Assembly: GCA_036373915.1 (NCBI GenBank)
Contig: DASUUU010000156.1
Span: 1-22,870, forward strand
DNA: 22,870 nucleotides
Direction of reading: 5' to 3'
Origin: JASLBX01 sp036373915
Lineage (GTDB): Bacteria; Actinomycetota; Actinomycetes; Jiangellales; Jiangellaceae
Under the pieces are notes generated by a model. That model saw nothing but the letters and a program-made list of their open reading frames with translations, did no database searches and was not told where the DNA came from. The position numbers and the translations under genes were made by a program. Shown piece by piece: positions 6,113 to 12,950 of this stretch (positions are counted from its first letter, which is position 1; each line of letters begins with the position of its first letter).

Positions 6113-6814
6113 ATGAACCGGATCGATCGGCTGTACGCGTTGGTCGAGGAGCTGCGGGCGGCCGGACCGCGCGGCCGTACCGCGAGGCAGCTGGCCGAGC
6201 ACTTCGAGGTCAGTGTCCGCACCATCGAGCGCGACCTCAGCGCGCTCGGGCAGGCGGGCGTACCACTCTCGAGCCGGCAGGGGCGACGTGGCGGCTACGT
6301 TCTTGATCGATCGATGACGCTCCCGCCGCTGAACTTCACGCCGCAGGAGGCCGCGGCGGTGGCGGTGGCGCTGAGCCGGTCCGAGCACGTGCTGTGGGCC
6401 CGCGACGCGCGCAGTGCGCTCAACAAGATCGTGGCCGCCATGCCCGAGCGGGCCGTGCGCGAGGCGCGGTCGACCGCTGAGACGGTGCGACTGCTGGTGC
6501 AGCCGGTGCCCGGCCCTGACGCCGAGATCGCTGAGGTCATTTGGAGGGCAGTGCGCCAGAGCGAGGTGCTTCGAATCCGCTACATCGACACCGGCGGCGT
6601 CGAGACCACCCGCGAGATCGAGCCGCAGCACGTCGTCGTGGGGCCGAACGGCTCCTACCTGACCGCCTGGTGCCACCTGCGCCACGACGACAGGGTGTTC
6701 CGGATGGACCGCATCACTGCGGCCGAGCGAACGCCGCCTATGCCGCGACAAGTGCGCACGGCGCCGGAGCCGCTTGTCGACGGCCTGATCACGAAGATCC
6801 CGGCCTGGCCGTAG
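6113..6814 (+). CDS. YafY/WYL-family transcriptional regulator
   Basis: 233 aa. The N-terminal HTH_11-type winged helix (about 1-65) contains TARQLAEHFEVSVRTIERDL, with a wing SSRQGRRGGYVL. A middle helical region follows (LPPLNFTPQEAAAVAVALSR), then a WYL domain (about 140-215) with VIWRAVRQSEVLRIRYID, EIEPQHVVV and SYLTAWCHLRHDDRVFRMDR. WYL domains sense small ligands or nucleic acid; most proteins of this type are local regulators in actinobacteria. The downstream VOC gene, 107 bases away on the same strand, is the likely target. The start is ATG 6113 with no ribosome-binding site; a TAGCCT box six bases upstream suggests a leaderless mRNA. Confidence 0.9.
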   Translation: MNRIDRLYALVEELRAAGPRGRTARQLAEHFEVSVRTIERDLSALGQAGVPLSSRQGRRGGYVLDRSMTLPPLNFTPQEAAAVAVALSRSEHVLWARDARSALNKIVAAMPERAVREARSTAETVRLLVQPVPGPDAEIAEVIWRAVRQSEVLRIRYIDTGGVETTREIEPQHVVVGPNGSYLTAWCHLRHDDRVFRMDRITAAERTPPMPRQVRTAPEPLVDGLITKIPAWP

Positions 6815-6921
6815 GGGCACGCAAATTCGCCGAGAAACGCCGACATAGGGCTGTCGCGGAGGCCAGAGACAGTGGGTGCAACCCCGCCGTCCGGCGGCGT
6901 TCGACGAAGGAGGAGACACTC

Positions 6922-7311
6922 ATGACCAGCCCTGCACCCGGCACCCTGGCCTGGTTCGAGGTCGCTACCAGCGACCCCGACGGCGCCCAGAAGTTCTACG
7001 GCGACCTGTTCGACTGGTCGTTCGCGGCCGACCCGGCGGCAGCCGCAGGTGGCATGGACTACCGCAACATCACGGCGAGCGGTGCCGACGCACCGATGGG
7101 CGGCATCGCCAACACCGGCGGTCAGATGCCCGACCACGCGGTCTTCTACGTCCTTGTCGCCGACGTAGCGGCCACCTGCACCGCGGCCGAGGGCCTGGGC
7201 GGGTCGGTGGTGAGCAAGCAACTCGAGCCAGGCCCGGGCGGTCCGGCGTTCGCCTACCTGCGCGATCCGGCCGGCAATCTGTTCGGCGTGTTCTCCCCGC
7301 CAGCGACGTGA
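6922..7311 (+). CDS. VOC family (glyoxalase/bleomycin-resistance fold) protein
   Basis: 129 aa. Two beta-alpha-beta-beta-beta modules: LAWFEVATSDPDGAQKFYGD and LFDWSF in the first, HAVFYVLVADVAATC and AFAYLRDPAGNLFGVF in the second. It is close to the 'CFP32-like' VOC proteins common in actinobacteria. Possible metal ligands (His/Glu) are sparse, so catalysis is uncertain; binding or resistance roles are equally possible. The start is clear: AAGGAGGAG just upstream of ATG 6922. The stop overlaps the ATG of the next gene by one base (TGATG), so the two are translated together. Confidence 0.88.
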   Translation: MTSPAPGTLAWFEVATSDPDGAQKFYGDLFDWSFAADPAAAAGGMDYRNITASGADAPMGGIANTGGQMPDHAVFYVLVADVAATCTAAEGLGGSVVSKQLEPGPGGPAFAYLRDPAGNLFGVFSPPAT

Positions 7312-7685
7312 TGGTGCGGGGCCCGAAAGGCGGCGCGTCCCCGTCGGACTCCTCCGGCGGGGACGACCCGCGGGCGCTCTACGACGAGCTCACCGACGAT
7401 CTTCTCTACGACCCGGCAATCGGACGCGCGACGATGATGGGCTACCCGTGCGTGCGGTTGGCCGGCCGGTTCCTCGCCGGCTATGACAAGCACGCCGGAA
7501 CGCTCGTCGTGAAGTTGCCGCGCGAGCGGGTGACGGGACTTATCGACAGTGGCGCGGGCGAGCCGTTCGCACCCAACGGGCGCACCTTCCGTGAGTGGGT
7601 TTTGCTGCCCATGGTCGATCAGAAGCTGTGGGCGCAGTTGCTCGACGAGGCTGTCGACTTCGCCAGGAAGGGCCTGGGCACCTAG
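7311..7685 (+). CDS. TfoX/YjbR-like small protein
   Basis: 124 aa. After a disordered, Ser/Gly-rich head (to about 20) comes LYDELTDDLLYDPAIGRATM then MGYPCVRLAGRFLAGYDKHA, TLVVKLPRERVTGLID and FREWVLLPMVDQKLWAQLLD. This is the pattern of the TfoX-N/MmcQ-YjbR-like fold, with a Met-Gly-Tyr-Pro loop and a terminal helix. I cannot decide between the two related families from sequence alone, and neither gives a firm function outside competence regulation. The ATG at 7311 shares a base with the VOC stop; GTG 7308 is an alternative. It is probably in one transcript with the WYL regulator and VOC gene. Confidence 0.7.
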   Translation: MVRGPKGGASPSDSSGGDDPRALYDELTDDLLYDPAIGRATMMGYPCVRLAGRFLAGYDKHAGTLVVKLPRERVTGLIDSGAGEPFAPNGRTFREWVLLPMVDQKLWAQLLDEAVDFARKGLGT

Positions 7686-7692
7686 CACTCCC

Positions 7693-7716
7693 GGGTCCGT
7701 CATGGCCTGCGGACCC
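7693..7716 (+). terminator. hairpin terminator candidate
   Basis: GGGTCCG and CGGACCC form a perfect 7-bp stem with a 10-base loop, 8 bases after the TfoX/YjbR-like stop and before the qcrA promoter region. Confidence 0.45.
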
Positions 7717-7752
7717 GCTATGCCGGGCAGATGTCACAGCTCGGGTGGGCCG

Positions 7753-7777
7753 TGTCGTCGTAACTAGTGAGACGACA
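7753..7777. promoter_or_regulatory. inverted repeat upstream of qcrA, candidate operator
   Basis: TGTCGTC and GACGACA are exact 7-base arms around an 11-base centre that contains TAACTA, a possible -10 box. It lies 15 bases before the qcrA ATG. A regulator covering this site would control the qcrAB module. Confidence 0.4.
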
Positions 7778-7791
7778 AGACACCCACAGAG

Positions 7792-8808
7792 ATGTTCGAC
7801 GATGCCATGACCGATTCCACTTCGCCGCGATCGCACCTGAGTCACCCGTTGACCAGTCGGGATGCCGATCCGCCGACCGACGTTGAGCCCAGGGCCGGGC
7901 AACGAGCAACCCGCGAGGTAGCCGGCGCGTTAGCCGTGGCGGCGGTGTTCGTCATTGCATCGGTCGTTTTCTACATCGGCTTTGCCGACCCGGCCGATGC
8001 GAGTGGGGCCGGCCTCGGCAACCTACGGGTATCCAACCTCGTGCTCGGCCTAATGATCGGCCTCGCCCTGCTGATCGCTGGAGTCGGCGTGGCGCGCTGG
8101 TCGCGTGCAATCACGACCGGGACGCGGATCGTCGAGCAGCGGAATTCGTTCGATGCGGGCGGTCCGGCGCACCAGGGTTCCGGCTACGGGCCGATAGGCA
8201 GCTGGTTGGGGCGGCGCAGGCTGATCCGCAACTCGCTCGTCGGCGCGCTTGCGCTGCTGCCACTGCCGGCCGTGCTTGCTCTGCGTGCCGTTGACCCTGA
8301 TGCGAGCAGCAGGCGTGCACAGACCGCCTGGACGGAGGGCGTCCGGCTGCTCACCGATCTGAGCTACCGGCCCATACGAGTGTCCGACCTACAGGTCGGC
8401 GAGATGGTCAACGTCATGCCGGCCAGCTTCCTCGACCTGCCCGAACAGGGGCTGGCGCGGCAGAACGAGCGGGCCAAGTCGCCGGTCGTGCTGGTTCGCA
8501 TGCGGCCGGAAGAGATGACTCCCGCCGAAGGACGCGAGAACTGGCACGTGGACGGCATCATCGCCTACTCCAAGATCTGCACCCACGTCGGATGTCCGGT
8601 CAGCCTCTACGAGCGCACGACACATCACCTACTGTGCCCCTGCCACCAGGCCACCTTCGATCTATCGGACAACGGCGCGGTGGTCTTCGGCCCGGCCACC
8701 CGGTCGCTGCCTCAGCTACCTCTCGCAGTCGACGACGACGGGTTTCTGGTCGCGCGAAGTGGCTTCACCGAGGCGGTCGGACCGAGCTACTGGGAGCGGA
8801 AAGCATGA
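7792..8808 (+). CDS. qcrA: Rieske iron-sulfur subunit of a cytochrome bc complex
   Basis: 338 aa. It has the actinobacterial layout: three membrane helices (about 43-65, 82-103, 149-168) followed by an extracytoplasmic Rieske domain. The [2Fe-2S] ligands are in CTHVGC (Cys263, His265, Cys268) and CPCHQATF (Cys282, His285), with Cys268 and Cys284 as the usual disulfide. The protein passes electrons from quinol at the Qo site of QcrB to a cytochrome c. The usual upstream partner qcrC (diheme cytochrome c) is absent; a TfoX/YjbR-like gene sits there instead, so this is an orphan or second copy. The start is ATG 7792 or ATG 7807, with only a weak ribosome-binding site for either. The stop overlaps qcrB as ATGA. 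Confidence 0.93.
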   Translation: MFDDAMTDSTSPRSHLSHPLTSRDADPPTDVEPRAGQRATREVAGALAVAAVFVIASVVFYIGFADPADASGAGLGNLRVSNLVLGLMIGLALLIAGVGVARWSRAITTGTRIVEQRNSFDAGGPAHQGSGYGPIGSWLGRRRLIRNSLVGALALLPLPAVLALRAVDPDASSRRAQTAWTEGVRLLTDLSYRPIRVSDLQVGEMVNVMPASFLDLPEQGLARQNERAKSPVVLVRMRPEEMTPAEGRENWHVDGIIAYSKICTHVGCPVSLYERTTHHLLCPCHQATFDLSDNGAVVFGPATRSLPQLPLAVDDDGFLVARSGFTEAVGPSYWERKA

Positions 8809-10484
8809 CGAACCTTGCGCAGAGTTCTGCGAAGCCGAGCCGCAACGTGGCACTGGCGCAGGCCCGCCGGGTGGTCGATTTCGTTGACCGCCGGATCACG
8901 ACGAGTCGCTGGGTGAAACGCAACGAGGGCAGGGCCTTCCCCGACCACTGGTCGTTCTGGCTGGGCCACATCGCTTTGTTCAGCTTCGTGGTGATAGTCC
9001 TGTCCGGCATCATGCTGACCCTGTGGTTCAAGCCGTCGATGACACCCGTCACGTACGACGGTGCGTATGCGCCCTTGCAGGGAGTGGTCGTCTCCGAGGC
9101 CTATGCGTCGACCCTCGAGCTGTCCTTCGAGGTTCGCGGTGGCCTGCTGATGCGTCAGGTCCACTACTGGGCAACCCACGTGTTCATCGCCGCCATGTCG
9201 GTGCACTTGCTGCGCGTGTTGTTCACGGGTGGGTTCCGCACGCCCCGCAAGCTCAACTGGCTGATCGGCCTCGCCGTGCTGGTGCTGGGCATCGTCGGCG
9301 GCTACACCGGGCACGGCTTGCCGGACGATCTTCTATCGGGGACTGGGCTACGGGTGGTCGAAGGCGGCATCGCCGCGATCCCCATCGTCGGAACCTACCT
9401 GTCGTCGTTCATCTTCGGCGGCGAGTTCCCGGGAGAGGACATCGTCTCCCGCCTCTACGTGCTCCACGTGTTCGTGCTACCTGCACTCATCGTGGCGCTA
9501 CTGGGGGCGCATCTGATCCTGGTCAGGCGCCAGCGGCACTCCCAGTGGAGCGGCCCCGGCCGGACCAACAGGAACGTCGTCGGTTCCACGTTCGCCGTGC
9601 ACACCACAAAAGCGGGCGCACTGTTCCTGATCGTCAGCAGCGTCATCGTGCTGATGGCGGCCACAATTCAGATCAACCCGGTCTGGTTGCGCGGCCCCTA
9701 CGACCCGTCACAGGTCAGCGCCGGCAGCCAGCCGGACTGGTACATGGCGTTCCTCGACGGCGCGTTGCGGCTGATGCCGGCATGGCAGATCGATGTCTTT
9801 GGCCACGAACTCACCTTGAGTGTGCTGGGCCCGGTGATAGTGCTGCCGGGAATCATCCTCACCGCACTGGCGGCTTACCCCTGGATCGAGCAGAAGATCA
9901 CCAGCGAGCGAGGTGACCAGCACATCCTGGACCGGCCGCGCGACATGCCCACTCGCACGGGGCTCGGTGTCGGGTTCGTCGTCTTCTACGTCATGCTGTG
10001 GATCGCCGGCGGCAACGACGTCCTCGCGGCCGCGGTCGACGTCCCGGTGAACTGGGTGACGCGCTTCCTGCAGATCAGCATCCTGGTGATGCCGGCAGTG
10101 GCGTACTCGATCACCAAACGGATCTGCCTCGGCCTCCAGCGCCGCGACCGCGACAAGCTGCTGCACGGAGTCGAGACCGGCATCACCGTCGTCAGGCCGG
10201 ACGGTGGATTCTCCGAGCTGCACGTCCCACTCAGTCGACCTGATGCGTACGCCCTGACCTCACGCGAGCGTCGGGTGCCATCCGAACTTGGACCCGAGGT
10301 TGACGAGAACGGCATTCCAGCGCCGCGCCCGCGCGGAGCGAAGCTGCGGGCCAGGCTGTCGAAAGCGTACTTCGGCGACGTCATCGACCGTCCCGCGCCC
10401 GAGGAGATCAGAGCCGCCCGCCCTGGGCAGCGGGTCACAACGCCGGCAGGTTCCGGCATCGGAGATAACCCCAGCCATGAGTAG
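8805..10484 (+). CDS. qcrB: cytochrome b subunit of a cytochrome bc complex
   Basis: 559 aa, the long form typical of actinobacteria with N- and C-terminal cytoplasmic extensions. Heme b ligands: His120 and His134 (MRQVHYWATHVFIAAMSVHL) and His221 and His236 (LHVFVLPALIVALLGAH). The Qo-site motif is PDWY (310-313), followed by the family's MAFLDGALRLMP. Quinol is oxidised here, with electrons split to Rieske and to the b hemes. The start is ATG 8805, overlapping the qcrA stop by 4 bases, with GGGAG about 8 nt upstream. No sign of decay: all four His and PDWY are present. Its 3' end overlaps the J-domain gene by 8 bases. Confidence 0.95.
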   Translation: MTNLAQSSAKPSRNVALAQARRVVDFVDRRITTSRWVKRNEGRAFPDHWSFWLGHIALFSFVVIVLSGIMLTLWFKPSMTPVTYDGAYAPLQGVVVSEAYASTLELSFEVRGGLLMRQVHYWATHVFIAAMSVHLLRVLFTGGFRTPRKLNWLIGLAVLVLGIVGGYTGHGLPDDLLSGTGLRVVEGGIAAIPIVGTYLSSFIFGGEFPGEDIVSRLYVLHVFVLPALIVALLGAHLILVRRQRHSQWSGPGRTNRNVVGSTFAVHTTKAGALFLIVSSVIVLMAATIQINPVWLRGPYDPSQVSAGSQPDWYMAFLDGALRLMPAWQIDVFGHELTLSVLGPVIVLPGIILTALAAYPWIEQKITSERGDQHILDRPRDMPTRTGLGVGFVVFYVMLWIAGGNDVLAAAVDVPVNWVTRFLQISILVMPAVAYSITKRICLGLQRRDRDKLLHGVETGITVVRPDGGFSELHVPLSRPDAYALTSRERRVPSELGPEVDENGIPAPRPRGAKLRARLSKAYFGDVIDRPAPEEIRAARPGQRVTTPAGSGIGDNPSHE

Positions 10485-10968
10485 TGTTCACCCGCCCGGC
10501 GCACGTGATCCGCACGCCCTTCTGGGTGTTCCGGAGGGCGCTGACCGCCAGCAGGTCATTCGCGCTTTTCACCGCCGGGTAAGGAACGGCGGCCATCCCG
10601 ATACCGGTGGCGATGCCCGGACGTTCGACGAGATCGTCCGGGCGCGAGATGTGCTGCTGAACAGGGCCGCCTACGAGTCTCGTCGGCGCGCGCCACAGGC
10701 ACGTCCCACCGCACCACCGACAGCCAGGCCACGCCCGGCTCCCTCGCCGCCGAGGGAGACGAGCCGGCTGGCGATAGCCACAGCGGTGCTGGCCTTGCTC
10801 GGCCCGTTCCTCTGGCCTGTCGCGATCGTCGTCGGTCACCTCGCCCTACGCCAGATCAAGCAGACCGGGCAAGGCGGCGGCACATTCGTACCCGTCGTCC
10901 TGTTCTTTCTCTATGTCCTCACCCTTCCCGTCCTGCTGCGAATACTCAGCGTGCTGTTCATTCCCTAG
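10477..10968 (+). CDS. J-domain membrane protein with DUF4190-like tail
   Basis: 163 aa. The N-terminus is a compact J-domain-like segment (DPHALLGVPEGADRQQVIRA then FHRRVRNGGHPDTGGD), with the HPD tripeptide at 40-42 that in DnaJ proteins triggers Hsp70 ATPase. A Pro/Ala-rich linker (about 72-95) follows, then two membrane helices (about 97-119 and 136-162) separated by HLALRQIKQTGQGGG, the hallmark of DUF4190. The J-domain should face the cytoplasm. The ATG overlaps the end of qcrB by 8 bases, so it is translated with the complex. A role in recruiting DnaK to assembly of the QcrAB subunits is an inference; the domain identities are firmer than the job. Confidence 0.78.
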   Translation: MSSVHPPGARDPHALLGVPEGADRQQVIRAFHRRVRNGGHPDTGGDARTFDEIVRARDVLLNRAAYESRRRAPQARPTAPPTARPRPAPSPPRETSRLAIATAVLALLGPFLWPVAIVVGHLALRQIKQTGQGGGTFVPVVLFFLYVLTLPVLLRILSVLFIP

Positions 10969-10978
10969 CGAACGGACA

Positions 10979-10993
10979 GCGGGTCAGACCCGC
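10979..10993 (+). terminator. short hairpin after the J-domain gene
   Basis: GCGGGTCAGACCCGC is a palindrome able to form a 6-bp GC-rich stem with a 3-base loop, 11 bases after the stop. No T tract. Confidence 0.35.
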
Positions 10994-11005
10994 ACCGACC
11001 CACGA

Positions 11006-11034
11006 CTGACACGGCCGCTTTGGCAGGCTAGTCT
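11006..11034 (+). promoter_or_regulatory. leaderless promoter of the Nudix gene
   Basis: CTGACA (11006-11011), a 17-base spacer, then TAGTCT (11029-11034), followed by six bases and GTG 11041. Both hexamers are close to the SigA-type consensus, and no Shine-Dalgarno exists between the -10 and the start. Confidence 0.6.
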
Positions 11035-11040
11035 CGCCCG

Positions 11041-11460
11041 GTGCCGATCCTGGTGGTTGCCGCAGCGATCGTCGACGACTTCGACCGTCCACGCCGACTG
11101 CTCGCCGCCCGGCGTAGTGCTCCCGCGGAAGTCGCCGGCTTCTGGGAGTTTCCCGGCGGCAAGGTAGAGCCGGACGAGGATGTGGTCGTGGCGCTGCACC
11201 GCGAACTGCTCGAGGAGTTGGGGGTAAGAGCCGAGCTCGGCCCTGAGGTGATCGCCGACGGTGCCGGCGCCTGGCCGTTGACCGGTACGGCAACGATGCG
11301 GCTGTGGCTGGCGCGCATCGCGGACGGTGATCCGGCGCCTCTGGAAGACCACGACGAACTGCGCTGGCTGCCGCTAGGCGAGTGGCTTTCGGTGCCGTGG
11401 CTGCCGGCGGACGTTGCGGTGGTGCGCGCCCTGGAGCGGCGGTTCAGCGCGCCCGGCTAG
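11041..11460 (+). CDS. MutT-like Nudix pyrophosphohydrolase
   Basis: 139 aa. A complete Nudix box is present: GGKVEPDEDVVVALHRELLE ELGV (about 39-62), fitting GX5EX7REUXEEXGU. Residues before it (FWEFPGGK) are typical of MutT/NudG-type (deoxy)nucleoside triphosphate pyrophosphohydrolases that remove oxidised or modified nucleotides from the pool. The protein ends shortly after the fold, so there are no extra domains. GTG 11041 is chosen because VPILVVAAAIV is the first strand and a clear -35/-10 pair places the transcript start at this codon. It sits between the qcrAB group and the eis-like gene. Confidence 0.9.
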   Translation: MPILVVAAAIVDDFDRPRRLLAARRSAPAEVAGFWEFPGGKVEPDEDVVVALHRELLEELGVRAELGPEVIADGAGAWPLTGTATMRLWLARIADGDPAPLEDHDELRWLPLGEWLSVPWLPADVAVVRALERRFSAPG

Positions 11461-11543
11461 CTCGTCGAGGTGAACCCGCAGCCGGCGGGCGGGTCACCTG
11501 AACGATCGCTGAAAACCCGTAGCCTTCGGCACTGTCCGTCCGT

Positions 11544-11549
11544 TAGACA
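11544..11549 (+). promoter_or_regulatory. weak candidate -10 box of the eis-like gene
   Basis: TAGACA is followed by six bases and GTG 11556. The last base departs from consensus and the -35 is unclear. Listed because the spacing repeats that of other starts in the window. Confidence 0.25.
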
Positions 11550-11555
11550 GGACGC

Positions 11556-12782
11556 GTGGCAGACGAACTTGAACTCCGCATGGCGCGAGACGACGACTTC
11601 GACACGTTGGGCGAGCTCGTTTCGGGAGCGTTTCTCGACGACGCCCACGACGAGGTGCTGGACGTCGAGCGGATGATCTTTGAAGCCGACCGGACTCACG
11701 TCGTGGCCGATGGCGACCGGTTGGTGGCTACGGGCGGTGTCCTCACCAGGGATATGACCGTCCCCGGGGCGGTGGTGCCGGCCGCGCACGTGACTGCTGT
11801 CGCGGTGGCTTCGACGCACCGCCGGCGGGGGTTGCTTCGGCGGATCATGACCGCCCAGCTCGAAACTGTCAGGAGCCGTGGCACCGAACCGTTCGCCGTG
11901 CTGTGGGCGAGCGAAGATCCGATCTACGGCCGGTTCGGCTATGGCGCGAGCGCGTGGCATGTCTCGTACAAGATCGTCAAACAGGAGACCGCACTCCCGG
12001 GTGAGCCGGTACACGGCCGCCTCCGGCAGGTGGTGCCCAAGGACAGCCTCGACGAGTTGGCAGCCGTGTACGAGCGGGTCAGGGCGTCGCGACCGGGTCT
12101 ATCGAGCCGTCAGGGTCGGTGGTGGGAGCACCTGACCGTCGATCCCAAGGCGCGCCGCCGGGGCATGACCGCACTGCGAGGGGTGCTTCATGAGGTCGAC
12201 GGCCGGGTCGACGGTTACGCCCTATGGCGGGTCAAGGGCGGCTGGAACGAGACCGGTCCGAACGGAGAGGTACAGGTCAACGAGGTCGCCGCGGAGAACC
12301 CGCACGCTTACGCCGCGCTGTGGCGGTTCCTGCTCTCGATCGACCTGACCCGGACCGTGAAGTACATGTTCGGCGCGGTCGACGAGGCCCTGCCGCACCT
12401 GGTGACCAGCCCGAGCGGTCTGGTCGCAACGGTGTATCCGAGCTTGTGGCTGCGAATCGTGGACGTGGCCGGCGCACTGGAGGCCCGCCGGTACGCCACC
12501 TCGGTCGACGTGGTGCTCGAGGTGACGGACGATCTGCTGCCGGACAATTCCGGCCGCTGGCATCTGGTCGGCAATGCGTCCTCGGCGAAGTGTGAGCACA
12601 CCGATGCCGATGCCGACCTGACGCTTGACATCCGGACCCTCGGCGCCGCGTACCTTGGCGGGACGTCGCTGCTGAGCTTGGCGGCGGCGGGGCGGGTGAG
12701 CGAGCACCGCCCGGGTGCGCTCGTCGAAGCATCGACGGCGTTCGGCTGGCATCGGGCGCCGGCGACCATGGAGATCTTCTGA
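11556..12782 (+). CDS. eis: Eis-family GNAT N-acetyltransferase
   Basis: 408 aa, the normal Eis length: an N-terminal GNAT domain, a central GNAT-like domain, and a C-terminal sterol-carrier-protein-like domain ending at the chain's terminal Phe (TMEIF), whose carboxylate serves in catalysis in mycobacterial Eis. The acetyl-CoA loop is VAVASTHRRRGLLRRIM (82-98) and the proposed general acid is the Tyr of DPIYGRFGYG (Tyr124). Known Eis proteins acetylate amines of aminoglycosides and of proteins or peptides; the substrate here cannot be inferred. The start is GTG 11556 with no Shine-Dalgarno; a weak TAGACA box six bases upstream may make it leaderless. 95 bases separate it from the Nudix gene. 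Confidence 0.9.
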   Translation: MADELELRMARDDDFDTLGELVSGAFLDDAHDEVLDVERMIFEADRTHVVADGDRLVATGGVLTRDMTVPGAVVPAAHVTAVAVASTHRRRGLLRRIMTAQLETVRSRGTEPFAVLWASEDPIYGRFGYGASAWHVSYKIVKQETALPGEPVHGRLRQVVPKDSLDELAAVYERVRASRPGLSSRQGRWWEHLTVDPKARRRGMTALRGVLHEVDGRVDGYALWRVKGGWNETGPNGEVQVNEVAAENPHAYAALWRFLLSIDLTRTVKYMFGAVDEALPHLVTSPSGLVATVYPSLWLRIVDVAGALEARRYATSVDVVLEVTDDLLPDNSGRWHLVGNASSAKCEHTDADADLTLDIRTLGAAYLGGTSLLSLAAAGRVSEHRPGALVEASTAFGWHRAPATMEIF

Positions 12783-12793
12783 TCCCTCCTACT

Positions 12794-12813
12794 GTTCGGG
12801 CACCGGCCTGAAC
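12794..12813 (+). terminator. hairpin after the eis-like gene
   Basis: GTTCGGG and CCTGAAC pair over 7 bases (one G-U) with a 6-base loop, 11 bases past the stop. Confidence 0.35.
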
Positions 12814-12860
12814 TTCGACAAATGCCTTAGCGGGTTGCCGAAACTCCGTGCACCTGTTCA

Positions 12861-12889
12861 GTGACCCGCCATGGTGGTGGCCATAGCCT
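12861..12889 (+). promoter_or_regulatory. candidate promoter of the carboxypeptidase gene
   Basis: GTGACC, 17-base spacer, TAGCCT. It would start a transcript near 12896 with a leader of about 55 bases that includes the GGAGGG ribosome-binding site before ATG 12951. Confidence 0.38.
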
Positions 12890-12950
12890 CCACGCATTAG
12901 CAGGCTTTCTGCCTGGGTCGATGCTGCGCGGGAGAACCGGAGGGAACGGC

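Noticed and set aside
6011..6919. 302-codon minus-strand frame over the WYL regulator
   Set aside because: Antisense shadow; no recognisable domain and no start signals.
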